From the NCBI RefSeq assembly GCF_018138385.1, contig NZ_JAGSIE010000028.1, forward strand, positions 1 to 50,461: a DNA stretch of 50,461 bases, written 5' to 3'. Below the pieces are notes generated by a model that did not search any database, was not told the DNA's origin, and saw only the letters and a program-made list of their open reading frames with translations. The stretch is from Allobacillus saliphilus. GTDB taxonomy: Bacteria > Bacillota > Bacilli > Bacillales > Alkalibacillaceae. The stretch's first letter is position 1, and the number at the start of each line of letters is the position of its first letter. The translations under genes were made by a program, and so were the position numbers. Shown here piece after piece: positions 16,737 through 24,652 of the stretch.

Positions 16737-16803
16737 TGCAACATTATTTTACAATATTTTTCTGAAATGTTCTCAATACCTTAAATTCGTTGCAAAATGA
16801 AAC

Positions 16804-16832
16804 AAAAAAAGAGAGCCTAGTAGACTCTCTTT
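16804..16832 (-). terminator. Terminator of the PrpR_N regulator gene
   Basis: AAAGAGAG and CTCTCTTT arms are followed by a run of seven T on the minus strand, 30 bp past the stop. Confidence 0.85.
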
Positions 16833-16862
16833 GGATATTAGTATCCTATAAATTGGTGTTTA

Positions 16863-18581
16863 TTATTCATCTCTTAATTTTCGCCACAATGTTGAACGGT
16901 TAATCCCTAATCTCTTGGCTGCCTTCGTTTGGTTTTGATTCTCTTCCATTAATACTTGCTGAATGATTTGCTTTTCCATTTCTTTCAATGTGCCATTTAT
17001 TGTTAATGATTCTACTGACTCATTTGCTAGATTATCCTTATTCATAACCTTTTTCACGTCGGACACATCAATGTAATAACCTCTCGTTAAACAACTTAAT
17101 TGCTTCACAACCGAACGTAATTCAGGAAGATTCCCCTTCCAATCATATTGCAATAAGTACCGAGCCGCTTCCTCATTTACCCCGACGGTCTCACTACCCT
17201 TTTCCATATGCATCTCCGTCAAGAAATAGTCAACGAAAGCCAATATATCTTTCTTTCGTTCTCGAAGGGGTGGGAGGAAAATGATCTCGTCGTCATAATA
17301 AGTGATCGCATCGGTTTCCCGCAAATCTTCCTGTAAAGTGATCACTTTTATTTGATTCGATAAGTCCGTCAACAGATACAAAAGTTCTTTTTTAATATCA
17401 TAAGTAACTAAATCTGTATTTTTCACAATCACTGTTCCGCTGGTCAATGAGTTAAATATTTTCTTTAAATAAGGCAAGGTTTCTCTCGTAAAAAGTGAAC
17501 CTTGAATCTCTACAATCGGTGCCGTATGATCAAATCGCTTAAAATGAATTTGTTGAGCAACCGTATATTTACCTGTTCCCCGCTCCCCTACAAGACGGGT
17601 AATTTCGTTGGTCGCCGCTGCACGGTCAACCTTCTCCTCAAGCTGTTCAATCCATTCACTATCTCCGATCAGTGGTTGATGAGCTGGGTCATTCACCACT
17701 GATATCACGCGCTCACCATCACGGTTATTTACTGATGCATTCAATTGAATCCCTACAATCTTTTCTCGATTGCTTATAGGGAAACCTTGAAGTTGATAAA
17801 TGCGCGATTCAAATTCAATTTCTTCCCACTGTGTTTGTTGATAATCAATAACTCGCTTGATTAGTCTGGATAGGGACTCTGCTCGTACCAATTCATTCGC
17901 CTTATCTATTTTCGCAAATGATTCATTCTGTTCGATGACCTTTCCTTTCTCATCCACCAAAACCAATGGAAGTGGTATCTGTTCAAAGGCTTGTTTATAA
18001 ATATGATGACGGTAATTAACTCTTCGGAAAAAGTGATGAATTCGCTTTGCTTCATCGATGGCGTTCATAATTGCTTCTCTTCCGGAAGTAATCAAGACAC
18101 CTCGCAAGCCAAGTCGCTGAGCAACTTCAACGGTTATGACATCTCCAATCACAACAGCAGTGCCATCCTCTTTCAATTGTTCTAATTTCGCTCGAACTTC
18201 ACTCGAAGATTCAATCGTCACCATTTTTACGTCAAACTCTAAAATCTCACAAATGGTCACTGCACCTTCAGAAATATTTCTAAACCCAACAAGAGCCACT
18301 CCAGTTTTCACACCACTGATCAAGGTAAATACACGCAACATATCATAGCCAGTAATATCAATATGCACGACAGGAATGGAAACGGATTCTTGAATTAGTG
18401 ATGCCGTACCACCACGACTGATAATAATATCATAGCCTACCTCTTTTGCCCGCTTAGCTTCAATGACGCCCTCTTCCAAGTTTGCTACTGTCGTATCTAA
18501 TTGAATATCAGCTGGAATATCCATATTTTTCGCTGTTTCAGCCAGACCATTGTATGGCGCTACAAGTAAAACCTTAATCAT
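16863..18581 (-). CDS. PrpR_N-type regulator with a degenerate sigma-54 activation domain
   Basis: A 572-aa protein. PrpR_N sensor at about 1-190 (RGGTASLI at 56), PAS domain at about 195-300, AAA+ region at about 310-500, and Fis-type HTH at 545-571 (NQTKAAKRLGINRSTLWRKL). The AAA+ domain keeps a Walker-A-like GERGTGK (332-338), PPLRERKKDI and WKGNLPELRS. The GAFTGA loop that contacts sigma-54 is absent, and the Walker B segment reads GTVIVKNTD instead of GTLFLDE. I infer that it cannot drive sigma-54 promoters and instead works with sigma-A. The promoter of the downstream acid-sugar operon shows no -24/-12 box. It is probably the operon's regulator, sensing the acid sugar or its phosphate. 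The ATG has GAGGGG upstream. Confidence 0.88.
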   Translation of the reverse strand: MIKVLLVAPYNGLAETAKNMDIPADIQLDTTVANLEEGVIEAKRAKEVGYDIIISRGGTASLIQESVSIPVVHIDITGYDMLRVFTLISGVKTGVALVGFRNISEGAVTICEILEFDVKMVTIESSSEVRAKLEQLKEDGTAVVIGDVITVEVAQRLGLRGVLITSGREAIMNAIDEAKRIHHFFRRVNYRHHIYKQAFEQIPLPLVLVDEKGKVIEQNESFAKIDKANELVRAESLSRLIKRVIDYQQTQWEEIEFESRIYQLQGFPISNREKIVGIQLNASVNNRDGERVISVVNDPAHQPLIGDSEWIEQLEEKVDRAAATNEITRLVGERGTGKYTVAQQIHFKRFDHTAPIVEIQGSLFTRETLPYLKKIFNSLTSGTVIVKNTDLVTYDIKKELLYLLTDLSNQIKVITLQEDLRETDAITYYDDEIIFLPPLRERKKDILAFVDYFLTEMHMEKGSETVGVNEEAARYLLQYDWKGNLPELRSVVKQLSCLTRGYYIDVSDVKKVMNKDNLANESVESLTINGTLKEMEKQIIQQVLMEENQNQTKAAKRLGINRSTLWRKLRDE

Positions 18582-18678
18582 AAAAACCCCTCATCCGTTG
18601 CATATTTCAACAATTGTATTATGCCATAAAGTGATTTTCATGTCATGCCTGGTGGGAGGGATTTTTTTATTTGGGTAC

Positions 18679-18762
18679 GAAACGCTGGAGCGATGTAGGT
18701 TAACACTGAAGTTGAGCGAATTAACGCTGAAGTGACGAAGGTTAACACTGAAGTCATAAAAC
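18679..18762 (+). repeat. 21-bp tandem intergenic repeat, TTAACACTGAAG class (array C)
   Basis: Units begin at 18679 (GAAACGCTGGA), 18700 (TTAACACTGAA), 18721 (TTAACGCTGAA) and 18742 (TTAACACTGAA), exactly 21 bp apart. The ten bases between cores are variable. The same cores with the same step occur at 45137-45210. Confidence 0.75.
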
Positions 18763-18811
18763 CGGATGATGGATAGCAAACCATTGTCGTGCATGATTCA
18801 CAAAAAATGTT

Positions 18812-18916
18812 CTATTCAAGGATAGCATGCACTATTTTCGAATAGAGAGGCTCTATTCAAGGGTAGAGAGTAAAAAAATAAACTACCCCGAATAGAAAGG
18901 TTCTAATCGTGGGTAG
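18812..18916. repeat. Alternating palindromic mini-repeats, CTATTC-GGGTAG class (array E)
   Basis: Five units of about 14 bp: CTATTCAAGGATAG, CTATTTTCGAATAG, CTATTCAAGGGTAG, CTACCCCGAATAG and CTAATCGTGGGTAG, at 18812, 18832, 18853, 18883 and 18903. Unit four is the reverse complement of the unit-three pattern, so units three and four can form a stem of about 12 bp. The block lies between codA and array C and may double as the codA transcription end. Confidence 0.6.
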
Positions 18917-18998
18917 TGCTTAAAAATAAGGGTTTATCTTTAAAACGACCGAATTATTTAAATGCATTTCGCCCATTTTCATCTTCGTAGGATTAGTC

Positions 18999-20261
18999 TT
19001 ACTTCCAGCCAAAATCAATTTGTTTCTCATTATCATTTAAAAATAGGGACATTTCTTTCGGCTTCGTTTCTGCAATTTTTCTTCCGTTTCGATAAGAGGC
19101 CAGCACTTCTGCTTGTGTTCGAATCGCATCATACCGATTCGTCGCATTCAAGATAATAAAATTCGCTGGCTTCCCTTCTTCGATTCCATATCGATCCTGG
19201 ATATTCAAGGTAACTGCACTATTTTCGGTAATATAATCAAACGAATCATTTATTTGTTGATAGCCCATCAAATGAGTGACGTGAAGACCCATTTGGAGTA
19301 CCTGCAACATATTCCCCGTTCCTAGTGGATACCACGGATCGACGATGTCGTCATGACCAAAACAAACATTGAGACCCGCTTCAGTCAACTCCTTCACTCG
19401 GGTTACGCCACGTCGCTTCGGATAATCATCAAAGCGACCTTGTAAATGGGTATTCACAAGTGGATTGGCGACAAAGTTGATATTCGAGAGCTTTAAGATT
19501 TTCATTAATTTCGATACATATGCCCCATTATACGAATGCATTGCTGTCGTATGACTTGCTGTCACTCGGTTGCCTAATCCTCGCTCATACGCTTCTGTTG
19601 CAACAACCTCCACAAAACGCGATTGTTCATCATCAATTTCATCACAGTGAATATCGATGAGCTTGTCGTATTTTTCCGCTAAGTCAAACGCTATTTTCAT
19701 CGATTTAATCCCGTATTCACGGGTAAATTCGAAGTGGGGGATGCCACCGACAACATCCGCACCCATTTTCAATGCTTCTTCAACCAGCTCTGACCCATTT
19801 GGATAAGATAAATAACCTTCCTGAGGAAAAGCGACCAACTGAAGATCAACATAATCCGCCATCTCTTCTTTCACTTCGAGTAATGCCTTCAAGGCTGTTA
19901 ATGTTGGATCACAGACGTCTACATGCGTACGAATATGTTGAATTCCTTGACTAACCTGCCATTGAATCGCTTTTGTCGCTCGTCGTTTAACATCGTCAAC
20001 CGTCAATAATTGCTTTCTCTCAGCCCACGTTTCAATGCCTTCAAATAACGTGCCGCTTTCATTCCACTTTGGCTCACCAGCTGTCAGTGTCGTATCTAAA
20101 TGAATGTGTGGCTCAATGAAAGGTGCACTCACAAGCTTGCCACCTACGTCCAATGCTCCATCGACCGGCTTAGCTTGTTCGATTTTTTTGAACAGCCCAT
20201 TTTCAATATGAATGTTCCATAAACCTTCTCGTTTTGTTAGTGAAGCATTTTGGATAATCAT
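18999..20261 (-). CDS. codA: Cytosine deaminase
   Basis: A 420-aa amidohydrolase that follows E. coli CodA almost motif by motif. It deaminates cytosine to uracil in the cytoplasm. Metal and catalytic residues seen are H52 and H54 (EPHIHLDTT), H205 and E208 ([15 protein letters not shown]), H237 ([15 protein letters not shown]) and D304 (CFGHDD). The ATG is preceded by AAAGAGGT, which overlaps the codB stop, so the two genes are translationally linked. Regulation is shared with codB through the upstream attenuator. Confidence 0.95.
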   Translation of the reverse strand: MIIQNASLTKREGLWNIHIENGLFKKIEQAKPVDGALDVGGKLVSAPFIEPHIHLDTTLTAGEPKWNESGTLFEGIETWAERKQLLTVDDVKRRATKAIQWQVSQGIQHIRTHVDVCDPTLTALKALLEVKEEMADYVDLQLVAFPQEGYLSYPNGSELVEEALKMGADVVGGIPHFEFTREYGIKSMKIAFDLAEKYDKLIDIHCDEIDDEQSRFVEVVATEAYERGLGNRVTASHTTAMHSYNGAYVSKLMKILKLSNINFVANPLVNTHLQGRFDDYPKRRGVTRVKELTEAGLNVCFGHDDIVDPWYPLGTGNMLQVLQMGLHVTHLMGYQQINDSFDYITENSAVTLNIQDRYGIEEGKPANFIILNATNRYDAIRTQAEVLASYRNGRKIAETKPKEMSLFLNDNEKQIDFGWK

Positions 20262-20264
20262 TTA

Positions 20265-21518
20265 TTATACCTCTTTTCCTAATACTGCATTCGTTTTGGC
20301 TCCCATAACGCGCTCCACAACGAATGTTAAACTCGTGAATAAGATAACCGAACCAATCATGCCATTTAGTGGGGGAATGCCAGGGAGTAACTGCGCCGCC
20401 GCAAACCCACCACCCCACGCGATAATCGCCGGCCAACGAACAGGTGGGAATGACATTTCTTTCAACGGTGCGTAGTGACCTTTTCTTAGTATAAAGAAAT
20501 CGGCAAGTAAAATTGCTCCAATCGGAGGTAATGCTGCTCCTAATAAAGATAACCAACCGACGAAGTTATTGTACAACCACATCGCAAAAATTGTTCCGAT
20601 GATTCCGTTAAAAACGACGAGCTTATTTTTTTTCATTTTCGTAATGTTTGAAAACCCAAGTCCTGATGCATAGAGCGCGTTATCATTCGTCGTCCAAATG
20701 TTTAATCCGAGGACGATAATCGCTGGAACAATTAACCCTTGCACAAACATGACCTCTGAAATGTCTCCAAATCCAGTAGCGATTGCCCCAACTGCTCCGA
20801 ATAAGAACATTAATGAATTTCCGATAAAAAACGCGATTAATGTAATGATGACGGCTGATTTTTTCGTTTTCGCAAACCGAACGAAATCCGGCGTTAGCGT
20901 ACCTGCACTCGCAAACGACCCAACACAAATCGTTAATGCAACGGCGAGTCCTAATGACGTTTCAGGTTTATAGTTAGCTAGTTGGGCCAGACCTCCTAGA
21001 TCGTCAATTGCTATTCCAACAGACACGCTCCCGATGATTGCGATAGCAGGAACCGCTATAAAACTTAAAATGGCCAAGGCTTTCATGCCATAAAACGCGG
21101 ATGCCGTCATGACAATACCTGAAAGGATGACTAACAGCCACATATCAATCCCTGTCACCTTGTGCACAGGAACGGCGAACATTGCCAAGCCCACACCGAA
21201 CCAACCGACTTGTGTTGCGCCTAGTAAAAATGAAGCTAAATACGAACCCTTTTCACCAAATGCGTATCTTGCAAGCAAGTGTGTCGACAAACCCGTTTTT
21301 GCAGCCATATACGCTAAGCCACTCGTGTATAGCCCAAGAATTAAGTTTCCTAATAACACCATCCAAATGAACTCTTGGAAGGTTAATCCCAATCCTAGTT
21401 CGCCACCCGACAACATACTTGCTGAGAAAAACGTTAATCCCATCATCACTGCAAACATTTTCATAAAACCGACCCGATGAGATTGTGGTACTGCACGTAA
21501 TGAAAATTCATGATCCAT
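20265..21518 (-). CDS. codB: Cytosine permease
   Basis: A 417-aa NCS1 carrier closely matching E. coli CodB: MLGLTFFSAS-like helix 1, TQVGWFGVGLAMFAVPV, the LNIWTTNDNALYASGLGFSNIT segment, and WLYNNFVGWLSLLGAALPPIG. It imports cytosine with a cation. The ATG at 21518 has GGAGG at 8 nt; the TTG two codons upstream is too close to the site. It is the first gene of codBA and lies about 65 bp downstream of an attenuator terminator. Confidence 0.95.
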   Translation of the reverse strand: MDHEFSLRAVPQSHRVGFMKMFAVMMGLTFFSASMLSGGELGLGLTFQEFIWMVLLGNLILGLYTSGLAYMAAKTGLSTHLLARYAFGEKGSYLASFLLGATQVGWFGVGLAMFAVPVHKVTGIDMWLLVILSGIVMTASAFYGMKALAILSFIAVPAIAIIGSVSVGIAIDDLGGLAQLANYKPETSLGLAVALTICVGSFASAGTLTPDFVRFAKTKKSAVIITLIAFFIGNSLMFLFGAVGAIATGFGDISEVMFVQGLIVPAIIVLGLNIWTTNDNALYASGLGFSNITKMKKNKLVVFNGIIGTIFAMWLYNNFVGWLSLLGAALPPIGAILLADFFILRKGHYAPLKEMSFPPVRWPAIIAWGGGFAAAQLLPGIPPLNGMIGSVILFTSLTFVVERVMGAKTNAVLGKEV

Positions 21519-21583
21519 ATACAATTCCTCCTTGTCTTTTCACTGGCACCAAGTCGAACAAGGAGATTTACAAATTTTCGCAT

Positions 21584-21619
21584 AAAAAAAGCTCCTTGCC
21601 CGACCGACAAGAAGCTTTT
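21584..21619 (-). terminator. Attenuator terminator in the codBA leader
   Basis: On the minus strand AAAAGCTTCTTG and CAAGGAGCTTTT flank a GC-rich loop and are followed by T7. It stands between the PyrR-type element and the codB start, so termination here would silence codBA. Confidence 0.88.
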
Positions 21620-21712
21620 AGAAATAGAATGACGTGCTGATACGTGTATACACGTATCCCATTTCTAAACCGTTGTCCTTGTCAGTCTCTCTGGACTGAA
21701 TTAAAGGTACCT
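21617..21712 (-). ncRNA. PyrR-binding attenuator leader of codBA
   Basis: The minus strand reads TTCAGTCCAGAGAGACTGAC then AAGG at 21703-21680, which matches the conserved PyrR-binding loop of Bacillus pyr leaders (AGUCCAGAGAGRCU...AAGG). Downstream, TTTAGAAAT (21669-21661) can pair with ATTTCTAAA (21625-21617). This encloses a perfect 20-bp palindrome (21639-21658) and makes a long antiterminator that would sequester the 5' arm of the terminator. By the known mechanism, UMP-bound PyrR stabilises the first hairpin and favours termination. This links cytosine salvage to the pyrimidine pool. Confidence 0.85.
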
Positions 21713-21728
21713 ATATGTGATTGTTCTC

Positions 21729-21757
21729 ATTATTACAATGTGAACGTCGATTGTCAA
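21729..21757 (-). promoter_or_regulatory. Sigma-A promoter of codBA
   Basis: The minus strand reads TTGACA, 17 bp, AATAAT, directly upstream of the PyrR-type leader. Confidence 0.65.
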
Positions 21758-21778
21758 GATAAATGTGGCTTGATTTTA

Positions 21779-21884
21779 CCGATTCTTCCGATGAAGCTGA
21801 ACGTGAAGCTCACGCACTTCCTCAGCCAGTTCAGGGACAGGGCCATCTACTACCGCGTCGCGAATCACCTCTTGAATCGGTAAA
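21779..21884 (-). pseudogene. Deaminase 3'-end remnant, copy 1
   Basis: The minus strand still encodes about 35 C-terminal residues (LPIQEVIRDAVVDGPVPELAEEV... ending HRKNR and stop), nearly identical to the end of the intact deaminase at 24987. The 5' part is missing. The codBA promoter begins about 22 bp from its end. It is part of the left direct repeat (21809-22014). Confidence 0.85.
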
Positions 21885-22014
21885 TTGTAAACAAGTGGGT
21901 TCTACATCTGAATCGTTTAGTGAAGTAGCAAATTTAGGTCTACATGTATCACTTTTGTAACGTCTAAACTCCTATTATCAGCCATAGTATTTAATTATTT
22001 TTGGTTCGTAGTTT
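21809..22014 (+). repeat. Left copy of a direct repeat of about 206 bp
   Basis: It matches 23456-23661 at a constant offset of 1647 bp without gaps and with scattered mismatches. It spans the deaminase tail remnant, about 90 bp of noncoding DNA, and the last 14 or so codons of the immunity-like gene. Confidence 0.9.
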
Positions 22015-22436
22015 GATATTACTTCAAAAACATCATCTCCAGTCAGATATAAATGATGCTCTACTGTGGGATAAAGTTGTTTATTAGCTATATGGTTATC
22101 GTCAAATGACTTAATATAGGAAGAATTAGATACTTTAAAAAAATATGGGGATTCATCGGAATTTAAATAGGAAAAATCTTGATCTAACCTACTCAAATCT
22201 GACCTCCCTATCTCCGTTCCATACCGAAAGCTCCAAACAACGTACTCTAAAGGGCATTCCTGATCATACACAATTTTTATTCTATTACTATAAAAGTCTT
22301 TGAAAATTATGGTCAATGAATCGGGCTTGCAAGCCACTTCCTCCATAACTATTTCTGATGGGTTTTTACCCTTTAAAGTCATGTCAGGTTGCCAAACATG
22401 GAGTTTTTCTCCATTTTTTTTCTTCATTATAATCAA
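21978..22436 (-). CDS. Hypothetical protein, candidate immunity protein
   Basis: A 152-aa soluble acidic protein without signal or membrane segment. I do not recognise a family with certainty. Its size, its charge, its aromatic-rich beta-like C-terminus (HHLYLTGDDVFEVISNYEPKI), and its position 5 bp downstream of a small secreted protein gene are what is usually seen for immunity partners of secreted polymorphic toxins. Its last codons lie inside the left direct repeat, and a second copy of those codons survives at 23625-23661. The region is clearly more AT-rich than its neighbours, suggesting transfer. Confidence 0.7.
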   Translation of the reverse strand: MIIMKKKNGEKLHVWQPDMTLKGKNPSEIVMEEVACKPDSLTIIFKDFYSNRIKIVYDQECPLEYVVWSFRYGTEIGRSDLSRLDQDFSYLNSDESPYFFKVSNSSYIKSFDDNHIANKQLYPTVEHHLYLTGDDVFEVISNYEPKIIKYYG

Positions 22437-22441
22437 CTACC

Positions 22442-22918
22442 TTATTTATATCTAATTTTGTCCCAAACCCTCGAGTTTGATGCTGGATATTGCAGAGTTG
22501 GTTTACCTGTAGATGTTGCTCTTGGATAATATGTTACAGTCTTTCCATCGTATTGCCTTGTCAATACACCGTCTGGTAAATTTTGAGTCTTACCTGGCAT
22601 TTTATAAAAGTCATTTAATGCTCCACTTCTCCCTGTGTACTTATCGTAATTATTAACTTTAGATGTTTGGTTGGTGAGGTTAGCAGAGGATTTTATTCCA
22701 TTCCATTTTATTTGGCCAGCACCACCACACATAATTCTAAAATCCTCAGTATCACTCTCAGTTGGAGCTGGGCTAACATTTATCTCAATACTTTTTATTT
22801 CACAACCACCTGGCATTGCATTTATTCCTTGCTCACCACTAATAACCATATAAGTAGGAATTAGTAAAAGTAAAAATAACGTTTTAAAAATAAATCTCTT
22901 GCTTATTTTTTTGAACAT
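22442..22918 (-). CDS. Small secreted protein, candidate toxin
   Basis: A 158-aa protein with a basic N-terminus and a hydrophobic signal or anchor (about residues 9-27), followed by a Cys39/Cys64 pair (GGCEIKS, IMCGGAG). The basic C-terminal half contains DGKTVTYYPRATSTGKPTLQYP and ends DKIRYK, a layout resembling C-terminal toxin tips of polymorphic systems. No delivery domain such as LXG, WXG or RHS is present, so it could be a free-standing exotoxin or a trimmed tip. The ATG follows AGAGGTGGGG closely. The next gene starts 5 bp after its stop. Function is inference. Confidence 0.7.
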   Translation of the reverse strand: MFKKISKRFIFKTLFLLLLIPTYMVISGEQGINAMPGGCEIKSIEINVSPAPTESDTEDFRIMCGGAGQIKWNGIKSSANLTNQTSKVNNYDKYTGRSGALNDFYKMPGKTQNLPDGVLTRQYDGKTVTYYPRATSTGKPTLQYPASNSRVWDKIRYK

Positions 22919-23455
22919 TACCCCACCTCTTTAGAATTTACCTAAGTTTCATGCTTTATTTTCTCCTTTCTTTATTATTTGTTTGAATACTATCACAAAT
23001 ATACAAAGATAAAACTTAATATATTGAAAATATAGAAAGTTTTAGTTTTATTATACTCAGTAGTTTTGCATAAAAGTACAAATAATTCTTACTAAAGGAA
23101 ACTAATTATTTTCAAACTTGCTCCTGAGTCTATACAAAAATATAAATTGGAAAAATAGGGAATCAGCAAACCGTTTATCAGGAGAAAAAACCAAGAGTCG
23201 ATAAAAGATACACTTGGCTATCATATTCACCGTAACATTCCTAAGACATAGATAGGATATTTCACGTGATGTTGTAAAGAATCCCCCGTTACATTAATCG
23301 ACAGATATTTCTATCGTAGAAGTCGGCATTAACAGGATTTCAGTATAAAAGGAATGAACAAATGCTTCTTGACTAAATGATAAGAAGCTATTCCCTTTTA
23401 ACATCACTTAAACCAGCTCAATTTATCGACTGTTTTAATGAAACTTCCGATGTAA
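22919..23455. other. AT-rich gene-free interval upstream of the candidate toxin
   Basis: It holds a four-codon minicistron (22938-22952, minus; AAAGGAG, then ATG AAA CTT AGG TAA) just before the toxin gene. A minus-strand TATAAT-like box lies near 23055. A 7-bp stem GCTTCTT/AAGAAGC at about 23364-23388 may terminate the deaminase remnant. Otherwise nothing recognisable. Confidence 0.4.
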
Positions 23456-23531
23456 CTCACGGACTTCCGCGGCCAATTCAGGGACCGGACCATCTATCTA
23501 CGCGTCGCGAATCACCTCTTGAATCGGTAAA
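23443..23531 (-). pseudogene. Deaminase 3'-end remnant, copy 2
   Basis: The minus strand reads LPIQEVIRDA, an in-frame TAG, then IDGPVPELAAEVRELHRKF and H-stop. Relative to copy 1 it carries a nonsense codon and a 12-nt deletion near the end. It is part of the right direct repeat. Confidence 0.85.
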
Positions 23532-23661
23532 TTGTAAACAAGTGAATTCTACATCTGAATGGTTTAGTGAAGTAGCAAATTTAGGTCCACATGTATCACT
23601 TTTGTAACGTCTAAACTCCTATTATCAGCCATAGTATTTAATTATTTTTGGTTCGTAGTTC
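23456..23661 (+). repeat. Right copy of the direct repeat of about 206 bp
   Basis: Same content and order as 21809-22014. At its right end it keeps the last codons of an immunity-like gene (ISNYEPKIIKYYG and stop on the minus strand) with nothing further upstream, so that copy is a truncated remnant. Recombination between the repeats would remove the candidate toxin/immunity pair. Confidence 0.9.
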
Positions 23662-23800
23662 GAGATTTCCTATGAGAAAATCATTGGTTTTTGAAAGGAC
23701 AATCCAATCCAATTATTGAACTACTTGATAGGATCTATTGAATAAAGAATGACATTAAATAAACAGGTACTTACATCAATTAAAAAGGGGGGATTTTATC

Positions 23801-23956
23801 TTAATAGTTAATTGGTCATTGTCCATTGTCATTTTGATTATTTGGCAAGTTAGATTGGTTTTAGGAAAACCAGAAACGAAAAAAGTAAATAATATAGTTC
23901 AAGCTATATCGATACTTTTATTGCTTGCAATGTTAATACTAAATCATCCGTTCTGA
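23801..23956 (+). CDS. Small two-helix membrane protein ORF without a canonical start codon
   Basis: A 51-codon frame encodes two hydrophobic helices around a basic loop: VNWSLSIVILIIWQVRLVLG, KPETKKVNN, AISILLLLAMLILNHPF. An AAAGGGGGG site stands 8 nt upstream of the codon where a start is expected, but that codon is TTA, followed by ATA. Either a TTG or ATG start has mutated, a non-canonical start is used, or the gene is dead. I do not recognise the family. Confidence 0.45.
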   Translation, partial: LIVNWSLSIVILIIWQVRLVLGKPETKKVNNIVQAISILLLLAMLILNHPF

Positions 23957-24188
23957 TAATCGGTCTATCATTTCCTGATTGAAGAATGGTTTCTTTTCTA
24001 TGTTATTTCTACCCCAATATACTCTCTAAGGAAAAAACAATATGAGGAACGACTTAATGGTTAATAATAAAATAATTCCAAACATTGAAACTTATGATAC
24101 AATTAGATTATCTAAGTTTACTGTATTAAGGTTATTTATTTATTCAACTAACGGAGCAGTTTAGTTGAAAGGAAATCGGAGGAAAATG

Positions 24189-24605
24189 ATGAAGAAATGT
24201 GCAGTTTTAATTGGATTCATAATATTCCTTGGTGTAATGATAGGTTGTTCGGAAAACAAAGAAACTTTTAATGATGAATATATTACTTTTGAAGTTGAAT
24301 CTAATACGATTGAACTAACAAATCAATCAGGATTTGACTTAGACATCCTTTCTTTGGAAATAAGCTATCCTTTGAATGAGGAAAAATTAAATAATAGTAA
24401 TGCAAAAAGAGAAGTTGTTGAATTTTTAGAAGAAACTAAGGTTAAATCGAATGAAACTAAAGAAATTTCAATTCCGCATAATCTTAAAGAGGGCATTGAA
24501 GTTGTTGACTTGGAGATTGACTTAAAGGGCAATATTATCGAGAAGAATGAAAAAGTACCTTTCAATATAGGTGGCTCATTAAGTGCCATTGTTTCAAACC
24601 CTTAA
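24189..24605 (+). CDS. Hypothetical lipoprotein
   Basis: A 138-aa protein with a lipoprotein signal: the KKC start, a hydrophobic core and the lipobox MIGC. The acidic domain that follows reads like a small beta-sandwich (FEVESNTIELTNQSGFDLDILSLEISY). No family is recognised. The second of two adjacent ATG codons is best spaced from CGGAGG. A weak promoter, TTGAAA-17-TTATCT, lies at 24085-24113. It is a single-gene unit with its own terminator, in the same AT-rich patch as the candidate toxin pair. Confidence 0.75.
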   Translation: MKKCAVLIGFIIFLGVMIGCSENKETFNDEYITFEVESNTIELTNQSGFDLDILSLEISYPLNEEKLNNSNAKREVVEFLEETKVKSNETKEISIPHNLKEGIEVVDLEIDLKGNIIEKNEKVPFNIGGSLSAIVSNP

Positions 24606-24652
24606 CCTAATTGTAGTAACGGGTAGCGTTAGTGAAACAAGAGAATAAAACC

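Larger units (their letters stand above)
18582..18998. other. Gene-free interval between codA and the PrpR_N regulator
   Basis: There is no coding capacity beyond chance. The interval holds arrays C and E. No classical T-run terminator for codA is obvious, and the unit-three/unit-four stem at 18853-18895 is the best candidate. Confidence 0.5.

Noticed and set aside
16660-16800. Sigma-54 promoter for the acid-sugar operon
   Set aside because: I looked for a TGGCAC-N5-TTGCW pattern because of the PrpR_N regulator; TTGC occurs, but no GG lies 10 bp upstream of it.
21639-21658. Perfect 20-bp palindrome as a protein operator in the codB leader
   Set aside because: It is better explained as the apical part of the antiterminator stem, because flanking TTTAGAAAT/ATTTCTAAA extend the same helix.
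21525-21720. Purine riboswitch before codB
   Set aside because: The conserved purine-aptamer loops are absent; the sequence instead matches the PyrR-binding loop followed by antiterminator and terminator.
24057-24164. 35-codon plus-strand ORF (MVNNKIIPNIETYD...)
   Set aside because: Weak GAGG spacing, AT-rich, and it overlaps the likely promoter of the lipoprotein gene; no independent support.
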